A stretch of DNA of 64,000 nucleotides from Ruminococcus sp. (GTDB taxonomy: Bacteria; Bacillota; Clostridia; Oscillospirales; Ruminococcaceae). Within the stretch, counting starts at the first letter, position 1. Each line of letters begins with the position of its first letter. Below, piece after piece: positions 10,802 to 20,208 of this stretch. A model generated the notes under the pieces. It was not told where the DNA came from, did no database searches, and was given only the letters and a program-made list of their open reading frames with translations. The stretch is taken from contig SVNV01000001.1 in assembly GCA_015066705.1 (NCBI GenBank), positions 85,785-149,784 on the forward strand, read 5' to 3'. Made by a program: the position numbers and the translations under genes.

Positions 10802-11512
10802 TTATTCATTAACAACTATTGTTCCGATATTCTTACCCATACAAGCATCAAGGATATTATCAGTCCTTGCAACATCAAATACGATAATCGGAATATTATT
10901 ATCTCCACAAAGTGATGCAGCAGAAGCATCCATTACTGCAAGTCCCTGTGAGAGAATTTCGTTATAAGTAAGTCTATCATACTTAACAGCGTCTTCGAAC
11001 TTATGAGGGTCCTTATCATAAACACCGTCAACCATTGTAGCCTTAAGCATTGCATTTGCTTCAATTTCAGCAGCTCTGAGTGCAGCCGCTGTATCAGTTG
11101 AGAAGAACGGGTTACCTGTTCCGCAGCCGAAAATAACAACTCTGCCCTTTTCAAGATGTCTGATAGCTCTGTTTCTGATATAAGGCTCAGCAACCTGTCT
11201 CATTGAAATAGCTGTCTGAACTCTTACTTCACATCCGACATCTTCAAGCACGTCAGCAACCGCAAGAGCATTCATAGCTGTTGCAAGCATACCGATATGG
11301 TCAGCTCTTGTTCTGTCCATAGCACCACTTGAGCGGCCTCTCCAGAAGTTTCCGCCACCTACAACGATACCAACCTGAACACCTGCGTCAACGCATTTTT
11401 TAATTGCCTCGCCGTATCGCTTCATTGTAATAAAATCAAGACCGCTTTTTTTGTCGCCTGCAAGAGCTTCACCGCTTAATTTGAGCAAAATTCTCTTATA
11501 TTTTGGTTCCAT
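10802..11512 (-). CDS. pyrH: UMP kinase
   Basis: Phosphorylates UMP to UDP; it belongs to the amino-acid-kinase fold and is usually regulated by GTP and UTP. The 236-residue protein has the N-terminal [11 protein letters not shown] motif, the [10 protein letters not shown] glycine loop and a [14 protein letters not shown] segment. It is the first gene of the operon running to polC. The rpsB-tsf pair that often precedes it in Firmicutes is not here. A promoter lies at 11560-11588, and a short hairpin (arms AAATCTA/TAGATTT) sits immediately before the ribosome site. Confidence 0.97.
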   Translation of the reverse strand: MEPKYKRILLKLSGEALAGDKKSGLDFITMKRYGEAIKKCVDAGVQVGIVVGGGNFWRGRSSGAMDRTRADHIGMLATAMNALAVADVLEDVGCEVRVQTAISMRQVAEPYIRNRAIRHLEKGRVVIFGCGTGNPFFSTDTAAALRAAEIEANAMLKATMVDGVYDKDPHKFEDAVKYDRLTYNEILSQGLAVMDASAASLCGDNNIPIIVFDVARTDNILDACMGKNIGTIVVNE

Positions 11513-11559
11513 TTTTTAACACTCCTCAAATCTACATATTTTAGATTTACACACTATTT

Positions 11560-11588
11560 ATTTTACCACAAATCAATCAATATGTAAA
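11560..11588 (-). promoter_or_regulatory. Promoter of the pyrH-polC operon
   Basis: Minus-strand TTTACA (11588-11583), 17-bp spacer, TAAAAT (11565-11560), about 50 bp before pyrH. This is the only good sigma-A match in the 173-bp gap between gpsA and pyrH. Confidence 0.6.
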
Positions 11589-11649
11589 GAGAATTTCTTA
11601 ATTTTAATAAAGAAAATTTACTGAAAAATCCATTGTTTCAAAGCAAAAG

Positions 11650-11682
11650 AAAAAGCCCTGCATCAAAAAGATACAGAGCTTA
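11650..11682 (-). terminator. Intrinsic terminator after gpsA
   Basis: An 11-bp stem with G-U pairs (AGCTCTGTATC / GATGCAGGGCT on the minus strand) and a 5-nt loop, followed by a T-rich tract reading TTTTTCTTTTGC. It begins 4 bp past the gpsA stop and separates that operon from pyrH. Confidence 0.85.
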
Positions 11683-11685
11683 AAA

Positions 11686-12681
11686 TTATTCTTCGATACT
11701 TTCGATTTTTGATTCTCTTGACATAAGAGCACGCAAGCCGTCCACAGGCTTCTGATTATTGAAAAGAACGTCATAAAGCTGTTCTGTAATAGGCATTTCA
11801 ACGCCGATTTTACGTGCAAGCTCATAGGTAGTCTTTGTACAGTAATAGCCCTCAACAGTACCCACACGTCTTACTGCCTCTTCAGCATCGACGCCCTGAC
11901 CGATAAGTATTCCGGCACGTCTGTTACGGCTATGCATACTTGTACAGGTAACAATAAGGTCGCCTACGCCTGTAAGTCCCGAAAAAGTTTCAGCCTTTGC
12001 GCCAAGTGCAACACCGAATCTTGTAATTTCCGCAAGACCTCTTGTAATAAGCGCAGCCTTTGTATTATCACCAAGTCCCATTCCGTCAACAACACCACAG
12101 GCAAGAGCAATTACGTTTTTAACGCTTCCGCCGACCTCACTACCGATTACATCGTCATTTGTATAGATTCTGAAGGTTTTTCCGGAGAAAACACGCTGAA
12201 CATAGAGTGCAGCTTCCTTATCCTTACAAGAAGCAACAATAGTAGTAGGAATACCTCTTGCAACCTCCTCTGCGTGAGAAGGGCCTGTAAGCACTACGAT
12301 TTTATTATCAGGGAAGCATTCCTCAACAACCTCACTCATTCTTTTAAGTGAGCCTTCCTCAAGTCCCTTTGAAGTATTTACAACAACAGTTTCCTTTTTG
12401 ATAAAAGGCTTTGCCTCAAGGCAGACGTCCCTTACAAACTTAGATGGAATACCAATAAGAACAGCATCAGCATTTTCAACACAGGATATATCTGTTGAAA
12501 ACTCAATTCCCTTTGGAATAAAAACGCCCGGAAGCTTTGCTTTCAGTTCGCCTGTTCTTCTGATAGCGTCAATTTCGTCCTGAAACTTACTCCACACAGT
12601 AACCTTATGTCCGTTAGTATTACACAAAACCGCAAGAGAAAGCCCGAATCCGCCCGAACCCAGAATTGTAATATCAGCCAT
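11686..12681 (-). CDS. gpsA: Glycerol-3-phosphate dehydrogenase [NAD(P)+]
   Basis: Soluble enzyme that makes sn-glycerol 3-phosphate from dihydroxyacetone phosphate for phospholipid synthesis. The 331-residue protein has the N-terminal Rossmann loop GSGGFGLSLA (about 8-17), the catalytic-lysine segment GSVKNVIALACGVVDG (about 185-200) and the C-terminal GLTGVGDLIVTC motif. It is the last gene of the DUF512-der-plsY-gpsA operon. Its product is the acceptor used by PlsY encoded next to it. Confidence 0.96.
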   Translation of the reverse strand: MADITILGSGGFGLSLAVLCNTNGHKVTVWSKFQDEIDAIRRTGELKAKLPGVFIPKGIEFSTDISCVENADAVLIGIPSKFVRDVCLEAKPFIKKETVVVNTSKGLEEGSLKRMSEVVEECFPDNKIVVLTGPSHAEEVARGIPTTIVASCKDKEAALYVQRVFSGKTFRIYTNDDVIGSEVGGSVKNVIALACGVVDGMGLGDNTKAALITRGLAEITRFGVALGAKAETFSGLTGVGDLIVTCTSMHSRNRRAGILIGQGVDAEEAVRRVGTVEGYYCTKTTYELARKIGVEMPITEQLYDVLFNNQKPVDGLRALMSRESKIESIEE

Positions 12682-12709
12682 AGCTATACCTCCTAAACGT
12701 ATGCCTATG

Positions 12710-13372
12710 TTATTTCTTCTTGAAACTAAGTTTATTTTCAGTACCGTTATCTATACGTTCCATATTAGGCTTATGCTTCCACACGATGATAGTTGCCATA
12801 ATATGAACAACAGCAGCATTTATTGCAAAGGTATCAATCCCACGCAAGAACTGCCAGAGAAGTGTAAACACCGCAAAGGACAATGATGCAAAAATAGAAG
12901 CCACTGAAACATACTTTGTGACATACACTACCACAACAAAAACAAGTATTGCACAGATAAACGAAAGGGGGTCAATCGCAAGCAGTGAAGTAGCCGCAAC
13001 AAGAACACCCTTTCCTCCCTTGAAGCCATAATAAAGTGGAAAAATATGTCCCATCATAGCACAGAATGCAGCAAAATACATTACAAAATTCCCGTCACCG
13101 AAAATCTCAACGCCCATAATGTTCACAACCACAATTCTTGCAAAGGTAACTGCGATAATGCCCTTAAAAAGGTCACAAAGAAGCACTGTCAAGGCAAGTC
13201 CCTTGCCATAGGTTCTGAGCACATTTGTAAGTCCTGCGTTGTTACTCCCATACTTTCTGATGTCCTGTCCCTTGACAATTCTGCATATAACAAGTGCAGA
13301 ATTAAGGCTTCCCAGCAGGTAAGCAAATGAACCAGCAATTATCAGTCCGAGAATTGAAAATAAAATATCCAT
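12710..13372 (-). CDS. plsY: Acyl-phosphate:glycerol-3-phosphate acyltransferase PlsY
   Basis: Membrane acyltransferase that starts phosphatidic acid synthesis from acyl phosphate. The start is placed at ATG 13372 because AAAGGAA lies 8 bp upstream; a longer reading would add nine residues ahead of the first helix. The 220-residue product has several membrane helices. The conserved cytoplasmic loops are visible: GSLNSALVICRIVKGQDIRK with SNNAGLTNVLR, then GFKGGKGV. It lies between der and gpsA. Confidence 0.95.
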   Translation of the reverse strand: MDILFSILGLIIAGSFAYLLGSLNSALVICRIVKGQDIRKYGSNNAGLTNVLRTYGKGLALTVLLCDLFKGIIAVTFARIVVVNIMGVEIFGDGNFVMYFAAFCAMMGHIFPLYYGFKGGKGVLVAATSLLAIDPLSFICAILVFVVVVYVTKYVSVASIFASLSFAVFTLLWQFLRGIDTFAINAAVVHIMATIIVWKHKPNMERIDNGTENKLSFKKK

Positions 13373-13408
13373 AAAAACATTTCCTTTCGTGGTATACACC
13401 CTGAAAAA

Positions 13409-14740
13409 CTATTTTGTATCTTCGGTATCTCTTTCTCTTATCACAAATCTGACCGGTGTTCCATCAAGCCCGAAGGTTTCACGAATCTGGTTTTCGATAT
13501 ATCTCTGATAAGAGAAGTGGAAAAGCTCTGCTCTGTTTACAAACATAACGAATGTCGGTGGTTTTGTAGAAGGCTGAGTCATATAGTAAATTTTAAGTCT
13601 TCTTCCCTTATCCGACGGTGGCTGAACTCTTGATGTCGCATACGCAAGCACATCATTGAGGCGTCCTGTCGGTATTCTGATTGCATTCTGATTAGCAACG
13701 AATTTAATCATTTCAAAAAGCTTATCAATTCTCTGTCCTGTAACTGCCGAAATAAACACAAAAGGTGCATATGACATAAACGAGAAATCCTCTTTGAGCT
13801 TCAGCTCAAACTCGTGCATAGTATTTGTATTTTTTTCAACAGCATCCCATTTATTTACAGCGATAATACAAGCCTTACCCTTTTCGTGAGCATAGCCTGC
13901 AACCTTACTGTCCTGCTCAGTAAAGCCAACAGTTGCGTCAATTACAATTACTGCAACGTCAGCTCTGTCAACAGCCATATACGACCTTAAAACGCTGTAT
14001 CTTTCAATATTTTCAAGTACCTTTGATTTCCTTCTGATACCTGCTGTATCAATAAGAACAAACTTACCCTTATCGTTTTCAAAAATTGTATCGGTAGCGT
14101 CACGGGTTGTTCCCGCAATATCAGAAACAATAACTCTTTCCTCGCCACAGATTTTATTTATAATAGAAGACTTACCGACATTCGGCTTTCCGATGAGAGC
14201 AACCTTTATAAAGTCATCTCCGTATTCTTCCTCTTCAAAGTTCTGGATATATTCAAAAACAGCATCGAGGAGGTCGCCTGTTCCGTGTCCGTGTACTGAT
14301 GAAACAGCAATCGGCTCACCAAGACCGAGGTTGTAGAATTCATAGAATTCCATAGGAGGTTCGCCCACTGTATCGCATTTATTTACACAAAGAACAACAG
14401 GTTTTCCCGACTTTAAAAGCATAGCAGCAACCTCATAGTCATTTGCAGTAACGCCACATTTCAGGTCTGTTACAAGCACAGTAACATCAGCCTTTTCGAT
14501 AGCAAGCTCAGCCTGTCTTCTCATCTGTGAAAGAATTACATCATCGCTGTCAGGCTCAATTCCACCTGTATCAACAAGCATAAATTCCTTATTCCGCCAT
14601 TCACTTTTAGCATAAATTCTGTCTCTTGTGACACCTGGGGTATCCTCAACAATAGACAGCTTTTGTCCTACAATCTTATTAAAAAGAGTAGATTTTCCTA
14701 CATTAGGTCGGCCTACTATTGCAACAAGCGGCAACGCCAT
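13409..14740 (-). CDS. der: Ribosome-assembly GTPase Der (EngA)
   Basis: Double-GTPase needed for 50S subunit maturation. The 443-residue protein contains two tandem G domains: the first with GRPNVGKSTLFN (residues 9-20) and DTPGVTRD, the second with GKPNVGKSSIIN (about 184-195) and DIAGTTRD, followed by a KH-like C-terminal domain. The length is typical. It is 17 bp downstream of the DUF512 gene; the der-plsY-gpsA order is common in Clostridia. Confidence 0.97.
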   Translation of the reverse strand: MALPLVAIVGRPNVGKSTLFNKIVGQKLSIVEDTPGVTRDRIYAKSEWRNKEFMLVDTGGIEPDSDDVILSQMRRQAELAIEKADVTVLVTDLKCGVTANDYEVAAMLLKSGKPVVLCVNKCDTVGEPPMEFYEFYNLGLGEPIAVSSVHGHGTGDLLDAVFEYIQNFEEEEYGDDFIKVALIGKPNVGKSSIINKICGEERVIVSDIAGTTRDATDTIFENDKGKFVLIDTAGIRRKSKVLENIERYSVLRSYMAVDRADVAVIVIDATVGFTEQDSKVAGYAHEKGKACIIAVNKWDAVEKNTNTMHEFELKLKEDFSFMSYAPFVFISAVTGQRIDKLFEMIKFVANQNAIRIPTGRLNDVLAYATSRVQPPSDKGRRLKIYYMTQPSTKPPTFVMFVNRAELFHFSYQRYIENQIRETFGLDGTPVRFVIRERDTEDTK

Positions 14741-14757
14741 AATATCACCTTACCTTT

Positions 14758-16056
14758 CTATCCAAGAAGCCATGCGTCAACAAGGTCATAGCCGTCATTA
14801 GTAGTAGCCACAACCTCTACGCCAAGTTCTCTTTCAACATCATTTACATTCAGGTCATCAAGAAAAACAGGTTCATCAGCCTTAAGCATCACCTTAGGAA
14901 TAAACAGTTTTTTTCCAAGATTTTTACCTTTAAGCTGGTTTATCATATCACCTGCCGTCACAAGACCTGCAACAGTTATAGTTTCACCAAAGAAGTGGTT
15001 AATTATCTCATACACGTTAATTTTAACCTGAGGGAATTTTTCGCAGGCCTTAGAAGCAAGCTCTTTCATCAGAGGAAATGCAAGTTTCCCAGTAGCAACA
15101 GAAATTTCTCTCTCGCACACTTCCCCGTCAAAATCAGAAAGTGCATCTGTAAATTCATCAATCAGGCTTCTCATAAGTCCCACGCCGTTTTCATACTGAG
15201 GGTAGTCCTCATAATATTCAGCCAGAGGAAGCTCCCTCTTGGCATTTATATAAAATTCGTCAGACGCAAAAACCATTCTTGTGCCGTATTTTTCAAGGCA
15301 TTCCTGCTGTTTTTTCTCTATAATTTCAAGTGCCTCAGCAGATTTTTCAGGAGTAAAAGCTTCAAGAGGATAAAGTCCCTCTCTGAATTTTGTAAGTCCC
15401 ACAGGCACAACAGCCACTGACGAAACATTCGGCATAAGTGCCTCCAAGTCGTCAAGTGTTCTCTGAAGTTCTTTGCCGTCATTAAGTCCCGGACAAAGCA
15501 CAATCTGGCAATTAAGCATAAGTCCGCTGTCAGCAATCTGTTTAAGGTATTTGAGTTTTTCCCCTGCAAAGCGGTTATTCATCATTTTACATCTGAGCTC
15601 AGGGTTTGTAGTATGCACCGAAACGTTGATATTCAGTCGCATATTTACAATTCTCTCAACATCCTTATCCGTAAGGTTTGTCAAGGTAACATAGTTACCC
15701 TGCAAAAAGGAAAGCCTTGCGTCGTCGTCCTTGAAATAAAGGGTTTCACGCATACCCGGAGGCATCTGGTCGATAAAACAGAACACGCATTTATTCTTAC
15801 AGGATTGTTTTTTATCCATAAGAAAGCTTTCAAATTCAAGCCCCAAATCGTCGTACTCAGATTTGAAAACCTTTTTACAGAATCTCTTGCCGTCCTTTTC
15901 CCATTCAAGCGAGATTTTATCATATGCCGTATAGAACATATAGTCCAGCACGTCGTTTATCTCATTTCCGTCAACGGAAACAAGCATATCGCCCTTTGAA
16001 ATCCCTGCCTTAAAAGCAGGCGAATTTTTAATAACTCCTGTAATTTCTACCGACAC
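14758..16056 (-). CDS. DUF512-family protein (PDZ + radical-SAM-like)
   Basis: Conserved clostridial protein of unknown function. An N-terminal PDZ-like segment (about residues 1-70, ITGVIKNSPAFKAGISKGD) leads into a Cys cluster CKNKCVFCFIDQMPPGMR (C-x3-C-x2-C, about 85-102) resembling a radical-SAM cluster, then the C-terminal DUF512 domain. The start is set at GTG 16056 because GGGGAGG lies 7 bp upstream; an earlier in-frame GTG at 16089 has no such site. The product has 432 residues. It is first in the operon with der, plsY and gpsA and begins just after the rpmF terminator, so it must have a promoter between 16057 and 16095 or rely on read-through. Confidence 0.85.
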   Translation of the reverse strand: MSVEITGVIKNSPAFKAGISKGDMLVSVDGNEINDVLDYMFYTAYDKISLEWEKDGKRFCKKVFKSEYDDLGLEFESFLMDKKQSCKNKCVFCFIDQMPPGMRETLYFKDDDARLSFLQGNYVTLTNLTDKDVERIVNMRLNINVSVHTTNPELRCKMMNNRFAGEKLKYLKQIADSGLMLNCQIVLCPGLNDGKELQRTLDDLEALMPNVSSVAVVPVGLTKFREGLYPLEAFTPEKSAEALEIIEKKQQECLEKYGTRMVFASDEFYINAKRELPLAEYYEDYPQYENGVGLMRSLIDEFTDALSDFDGEVCEREISVATGKLAFPLMKELASKACEKFPQVKINVYEIINHFFGETITVAGLVTAGDMINQLKGKNLGKKLFIPKVMLKADEPVFLDDLNVNDVERELGVEVVATTNDGYDLVDAWLLG

Positions 16057-16090
16057 GTCAAAACCTCCCCTCTTTAATCTGTCAATCACG

Positions 16091-16129
16091 AAAAAAAGCG
16101 AAAGGAAGGATTTCTCCTCCGTTTCGCTT
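16091..16129 (-). terminator. Intrinsic terminator after rpmF
   Basis: Stem of about 15 bp with one mismatch (arms 16115-16129 and 16096-16110), a GAAA loop, then a run of seven T on the minus strand. It lies between rpmF and the DUF512 gene. Confidence 0.85.
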
Positions 16130-16163
16130 CTTGCGTTTTCAGGAAACAGAAACCAACAAGCTA

Positions 16164-16346
16164 TTAGTCAGCCTTGCTGATAACTTCAACACCCTTATAG
16201 TATCCGCAATTCTTGCATACCTTGTGCGGAGAAGTAAGCTCGCCGCAGTTTGAGCACTTGCAGAGTGCTGGTGGGTCTAATTTCCAAACAGCAGAACGTC
16301 TCTTATCACGTCTTGCTTTTGATACCTTTCTCTTTGGTACTGCCAT
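16164..16346 (-). CDS. rpmF: 50S ribosomal protein L32
   Basis: Small ribosomal protein of 60 residues. It begins MAVPKRKVSKARRDKRRS and has a zinc-ribbon Cys pattern, CKCSNCGELTSPHKVCKNCG, so it is the zinc-binding (C+) form. AGGAGG lies 8 bp before the ATG. It follows yceD, the usual partner in bacteria, with a 49-bp gap. Confidence 0.97.
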   Translation of the reverse strand: MAVPKRKVSKARRDKRRSAVWKLDPPALCKCSNCGELTSPHKVCKNCGYYKGVEVISKAD

Positions 16347-16395
16347 GTTGGCACCTCCTCGCAGTTAATAACTTTCTTTATGATGACACCGTCAG

Positions 16396-16842
16396 TTAAG
16401 CATTATGCTCACAATCAGACTCATTCAAATCTGCACCGCATACACAACACAGTCCCTTACAATCCTCTTTACAAAGTATCTTTGTAGGCAGTGTAAGAAG
16501 AATATCACTGACAGCAAGTTCATTCATGTCAAGGGTATTATTGCCACAAACAACGTATTCATCGTTATCTGTATTACAGCTTCTGACAAGAGTGTGTTTA
16601 AAGCTATAAGCATATTCCTGAATAAATTCTTTAAGACATCTATCGCAGGTATTATCAAGCTTAAACCTTGTCTCATAGGACAGAGTTACTATTCCCGCCC
16701 TGTTTGAAACCGTGCCCTTTACCTCAACAGGTGTAGCAAAATGATAGTTTGAAATCCCCTCAAGTTCCTCAAGAGTCACCTCGCAGGCTATCTCCCTGCT
16801 TTCTCCTGTAAGCTCAAAAAGCTCTTTCATTTGCACTATCAT
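16396..16842 (-). CDS. yceD: YceD family protein (DUF177)
   Basis: Conserved 148-residue partner of rpmF. In other bacteria and plants the family is linked to 23S rRNA or 50S accumulation. Two Cys pairs are seen: CDRCLKEF (about 79-86) and CKGLCCVCGADLNESDC near the C-terminus. GAGGTG sits before the ATG. It is the first gene of the yceD-rpmF unit, with its own promoter upstream. Confidence 0.88.
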   Translation of the reverse strand: MIVQMKELFELTGESREIACEVTLEELEGISNYHFATPVEVKGTVSNRAGIVTLSYETRFKLDNTCDRCLKEFIQEYAYSFKHTLVRSCNTDNDEYVVCGNNTLDMNELAVSDILLTLPTKILCKEDCKGLCCVCGADLNESDCEHNA

Positions 16843-16869
16843 AGTCGCACCTCAAACATCACAAATTCC

Positions 16870-16898
16870 ATTATAACTGTTTCAACCCGTGTTGTCAA
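16870..16898 (-). promoter_or_regulatory. Promoter of yceD-rpmF
   Basis: Minus-strand TTGACA (16898-16893), 17-bp spacer, TATAAT (16875-16870): a perfect consensus pair, fitting strong expression of a ribosomal protein gene. Confidence 0.8.
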
Positions 16899-16939
16899 GA
16901 GTTTTTGAGGAATTTGCAAATTAAAATTTCTTTAAAAAA

Positions 16940-17341
16940 TTACTTGAATGCCTTTACATTTGCAGGAAGTTCATCGTCGTCTGCTGATACTGTAAACATA
17001 ATCTTTACGTTCTTAGCAATCATAGCAAGCTTTTCGAGCATTTTGCAGAGTTCGTTATAATCTCTGCCGCCGATTTTAAGGATACCGTCAACATAGATTT
17101 CCTGGATATCGTAGTTACCTGCGAGCATACCAGCAACAAAGCCGTAGAATGCGTCGTAGCTTGTGATTCCGTATTCTTCAGCATCAACAAGTCTTACCTT
17201 GTGAGGAATATCATATGTGAGCTTCATTCCTCTTTCGATACAAACGATATTTCCTGTTGCATTAGCAGCAGATTCCTTAATCATATCAATGAGAACCTTA
17301 GTTTTGCCTGTTCCTTTTTTTCCTGTAATAAGATTAATCAT
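16940..17341 (-). CDS. Small P-loop protein, function unknown
   Basis: A 133-residue protein with a Walker A motif, ITGKKGTGKTKVLIDMI, at the very N-terminus and a hydrophobic beta-strand ending in acidic residues, YVDGIL, that may be Walker B. The rest has no recognised domain. The start is set at ATG 17341 (GGAG 8 bp upstream) rather than the in-frame GTG at 17350. It lies between pgi and yceD with 47-97 bp gaps, so it may be transcribed from pgi. It resembles a minimal ATP-binding domain, not a full AAA or kinase protein. Confidence 0.7.
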   Translation of the reverse strand: MINLITGKKGTGKTKVLIDMIKESAANATGNIVCIERGMKLTYDIPHKVRLVDAEEYGITSYDAFYGFVAGMLAGNYDIQEIYVDGILKIGGRDYNELCKMLEKLAMIAKNVKIMFTVSADDDELPANVKAFK

Positions 17342-17397
17342 ATTTAACACTCCATTCTATTTTTAAAGTGCAAAAAGCACTTTGGATTCCTTTTTAA

Positions 17398-18729
17398 TTA
17401 ACCGAGCTTAGCTTCGAGTTCAGCCTTCTGTGCCTCATATCCAGGCTTTCCGAGAAGAGCGAACATATTCTTCTTATAGCTTTCAACGCCAGGCTGGTTA
17501 AATGGGTTAACTCCGAGGATATAGCCTGAAATTGCACAAGCCTTTTCAAAGAAGTAAACCATCTCTCCGAAGTTTTCCTCATCAAGAGCATCAACTTCAA
17601 GCACGAGGTTTGGAACTCCGCCCTCTGTATGTGCAAGAATTGTTCCCTCATAAGCCTTTCTGTTTACAACAGACATATTCTGGTTTGTGAGGAAGTTAAG
17701 TCCGTCGAGGTTAGCTTCGTCATTTTCAAGGAAGTAATCCTGCTTAGGATTCTTAACGTCAACAACAGTTTCAAACATAACTCTTGCACCGTCCTGAACA
17801 AACTGTCCAAGTGAGTGAAGGTCTGTTGAGAATGTAGCTGATGAAGGGAAAATACCCTTATTATCCTTACCTTCTGATTCGCCGTAAAGCTGTTTCCACC
17901 ATTCAGCCATCATTGTGAATGAAGGGTCATAGCTTATGAGCATTTCAACTGACTTACCCTTTCTGTAAAGGATATTTCTGATTGCAGCATATGTGTAGCA
18001 ATCATTTCCGTCGTCGTTCATATAAGCTTCTCTTGCCTTAGCAGCACCAGCCATAATCTTATCAATATCACAGCCTGCTACTGCAATAGGGAGAAGTCCT
18101 ACTGCTGTAAGAACAGAAAATCTTCCGCCAACGTCATCAGCAATAACGAATGTTTCATAGCCTTCCTTATCTGAAAGCTCCTTGAGTGTTCCTCTTGCCT
18201 TATCTGTTGTAGCAAAAATTCTTGTCTTAGCCTCTTCCTTACCGTACTTGTCTTCAAGAAGCTTCTTAAAAATTCTGAAAGCAAGTGCAGGCTCGGTAGT
18301 TGTACCCGACTTTGAAATTACGTTAACGCAGATATCCTTACCTTCACAGATTGAAAGCACTTCGTTAAGATATGTCGGGCTGATATTGTTACCAACATAG
18401 TAAATGTCAGGTGTATCTTTTTTAAGGTTGTTGTAGAATGGCGACTTGAGAAGCTCGATAGCAGCTCTTGCGCCAAGATATGAACCGCCTATACCTATAA
18501 CAATAAGTACGTCAGCCTTTTCCTTGATTCTTTCGGCAGCAGCCTTGATTCTTGCAAATTCTTCCTTATCATAATCAACAGGAAGGTCAACCCAGCCGAG
18601 AAAATCATTTCCGAGACCTGTCTTGGTAGAAAGAAGGTTATGAGCAGCAGTAACCTGAGTCTTAATGCCTTCCATTTCGTGTTCGGAAACAAATCCTTCG
18701 AGGTATTTTGTGTTAAGTTTGATTGACAA
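17398..18729 (-). CDS. pgi: Glucose-6-phosphate isomerase
   Basis: Interconverts glucose 6-phosphate and fructose 6-phosphate in glycolysis. The 443-residue length is that of the shorter Gram-positive form. Substrate-binding and signature segments are visible: [16 protein letters not shown] (about 80-95), [14 protein letters not shown] (about 141-154), and the C-terminal [12 protein letters not shown]. It has its own promoter upstream (18781-18809) and stands alone or with the small P-loop gene downstream. Confidence 0.97.
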   Translation of the reverse strand: MSIKLNTKYLEGFVSEHEMEGIKTQVTAAHNLLSTKTGLGNDFLGWVDLPVDYDKEEFARIKAAAERIKEKADVLIVIGIGGSYLGARAAIELLKSPFYNNLKKDTPDIYYVGNNISPTYLNEVLSICEGKDICVNVISKSGTTTEPALAFRIFKKLLEDKYGKEEAKTRIFATTDKARGTLKELSDKEGYETFVIADDVGGRFSVLTAVGLLPIAVAGCDIDKIMAGAAKAREAYMNDDGNDCYTYAAIRNILYRKGKSVEMLISYDPSFTMMAEWWKQLYGESEGKDNKGIFPSSATFSTDLHSLGQFVQDGARVMFETVVDVKNPKQDYFLENDEANLDGLNFLTNQNMSVVNRKAYEGTILAHTEGGVPNLVLEVDALDEENFGEMVYFFEKACAISGYILGVNPFNQPGVESYKKNMFALLGKPGYEAQKAELEAKLG

Positions 18730-18780
18730 TGTATTTCAGTTCCTTTCCGCATGACCCACAGGTCACATATATCTAAATAT

Positions 18781-18809
18781 ATTTTACTATAAAACAGTAA
18801 TTATTGCAA
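18781..18809 (-). promoter_or_regulatory. Promoter of pgi
   Basis: Minus-strand TTGCAA (18809-18804), 17-bp spacer, TAAAAT (18786-18781), about 50 bp before the pgi start. Confidence 0.65.
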
Positions 18810-18856
18810 GACGTTTTGAGTTTATCATTAACTTTTGTATATCTTGCACAGAAAAA

Positions 18857-20044
18857 TTATCCCAGATTCAGCAAATTTAACCATAATCTTTTAAGCGCAA
18901 GACCCACCGTCATAGGGGGTACATTTTCCTTGACAACCAGCTTGGTTTCAAATACAACGCCCTCTCCGTCAACAAGTCTGACTTCGCCGATTTCTGTATT
19001 CTTTTCAACGGGGGCTTTGACAAATTCTTTTCTTTCAAAAACTGCTGTTATATTTGATGAAACGCCTCTTTTTACAAGTACCGGTGTTATTTCAAGCGGC
19101 GAAACCTCAGCTTTTTTCTCAGAGCCATTCACAACCTGAATTTTTTCAAGAGCTTTCTTCGGAATCTCAGGGGTATAGATTTCGTAAGCAGAAAATCCGT
19201 AATCAAGTAGATTTTTAGCGTCGGTAAATCTCAAATCCGCATCTTCACAGCCAGAAGCCACGCAGACAAGGTTCATTCCCTTTCTCCCTGCTGTTGCAAC
19301 AACGCTGTTTTTGGAAGTTTCATCATAACAGGATTTCATTCCTGTTATCCCGTCATAGCTTCTCACAAGTCGGTTGGTATTTACAAGTTCGGTTTTTTCG
19401 TCTCTCACATAGTCAATCCACGTACAGAAATATCTTTCAAGATAATCAAATTCAGTAATTTTTCCTGCCAGTATTGCCATATCCTCTGCTGTTGTAACGC
19501 TCTGGTCGTTCATTCCCGTAGCATCAGCAAAATGAGTGTTTGACATTCCGAGGGAAACAGCGGTTTCGTTTGCAACCTTTAAATATATATCCTCAGTTTT
19601 GAACAGTGCTTCGGAAAGTGCATAGCAAGCATCATTGGCATTACCGATAGTAATACTCTTCAAAAGCTCCTCAACGGTAATTCTTTCTCCCGAATCAAGC
19701 CATATCTGAGTTCCGCCCTGACCGTTTGCTTCAGGTGACGCAACAACCTCGGTTTCAAGCTCAATTTCACCGGAATCAATCTGTCTTGCTGTAAGATAGA
19801 TTGTCATCAGCTTTGCCAGGTGTCCCATATGAAAAGGGTTTTTGCCGTTTTTCTGTGCAATTATCTTCCCTGTTGTTGCTTCGTAAAGGCATACATACTC
19901 ACTTACGCTCTGTGACTCAATCGCCTCAACCGACACCGGCTCTGAAATCTCCCCGTCGCCGTCGGCACAGGCATTCACAAAGCTGAATAAAACAGTAAAT
20001 CCGCACAGCATAAGTGCAGTAATCTTTTTAATAAAGGTATTCAT
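18857..20044 (-). CDS. Serine-type D-Ala-D-Ala carboxypeptidase homologue, probably inactive
   Basis: A 395-residue exported protein of the DacF/PBP5 family (S11). A signal peptide covers about residues 1-27, the peptidase fold about 45-285, and a C-terminal beta domain and possible amphipathic anchor follow. All three active-site motifs differ from the family. Ser-x-x-Lys reads HLAK (His75 to Lys78), Ser-x-Asn reads NAN (135-137), and Lys-Thr-Gly reads KSC (237-239). The surrounding fold is well kept, for instance IGNANDACYALSEAL and ATGMNDQSVTTAEDMA. This suggests a non-catalytic substrate-binding or scaffold role, which is inference. GGAGG precedes the ATG by 7 bp. Confidence 0.88.
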   Translation of the reverse strand: MNTFIKKITALMLCGFTVLFSFVNACADGDGEISEPVSVEAIESQSVSEYVCLYEATTGKIIAQKNGKNPFHMGHLAKLMTIYLTARQIDSGEIELETEVVASPEANGQGGTQIWLDSGERITVEELLKSITIGNANDACYALSEALFKTEDIYLKVANETAVSLGMSNTHFADATGMNDQSVTTAEDMAILAGKITEFDYLERYFCTWIDYVRDEKTELVNTNRLVRSYDGITGMKSCYDETSKNSVVATAGRKGMNLVCVASGCEDADLRFTDAKNLLDYGFSAYEIYTPEIPKKALEKIQVVNGSEKKAEVSPLEITPVLVKRGVSSNITAVFERKEFVKAPVEKNTEIGEVRLVDGEGVVFETKLVVKENVPPMTVGLALKRLWLNLLNLG

Positions 20045-20117
20045 ACATTGTCCTCCGTTCTTTTTTATAAATTGTATGAGAACGTCGGACTTTTAATTAC
20101 ACAGGTATTCATAAAAA

Positions 20118-20150
20118 CAAAAAAGCAGACTGCTCTTTTAGCAATCTGCT
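20118..20150 (-). terminator. Intrinsic terminator of the HPr-like gene
   Basis: Minus-strand stem AGCAGATTGCT / AGCAGTCTGCT (one G-U pair), 5-nt loop, then TTTTTTG. It lies 60 bp past the HPr-like stop and upstream of the carboxypeptidase homologue. Confidence 0.85.
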
Positions 20151-20208
20151 GTAATTTTCGTAAAACAGGGTTGAATTTTCATCCACCCGTTTTGTGCTTG
20201 ACCTTCAA

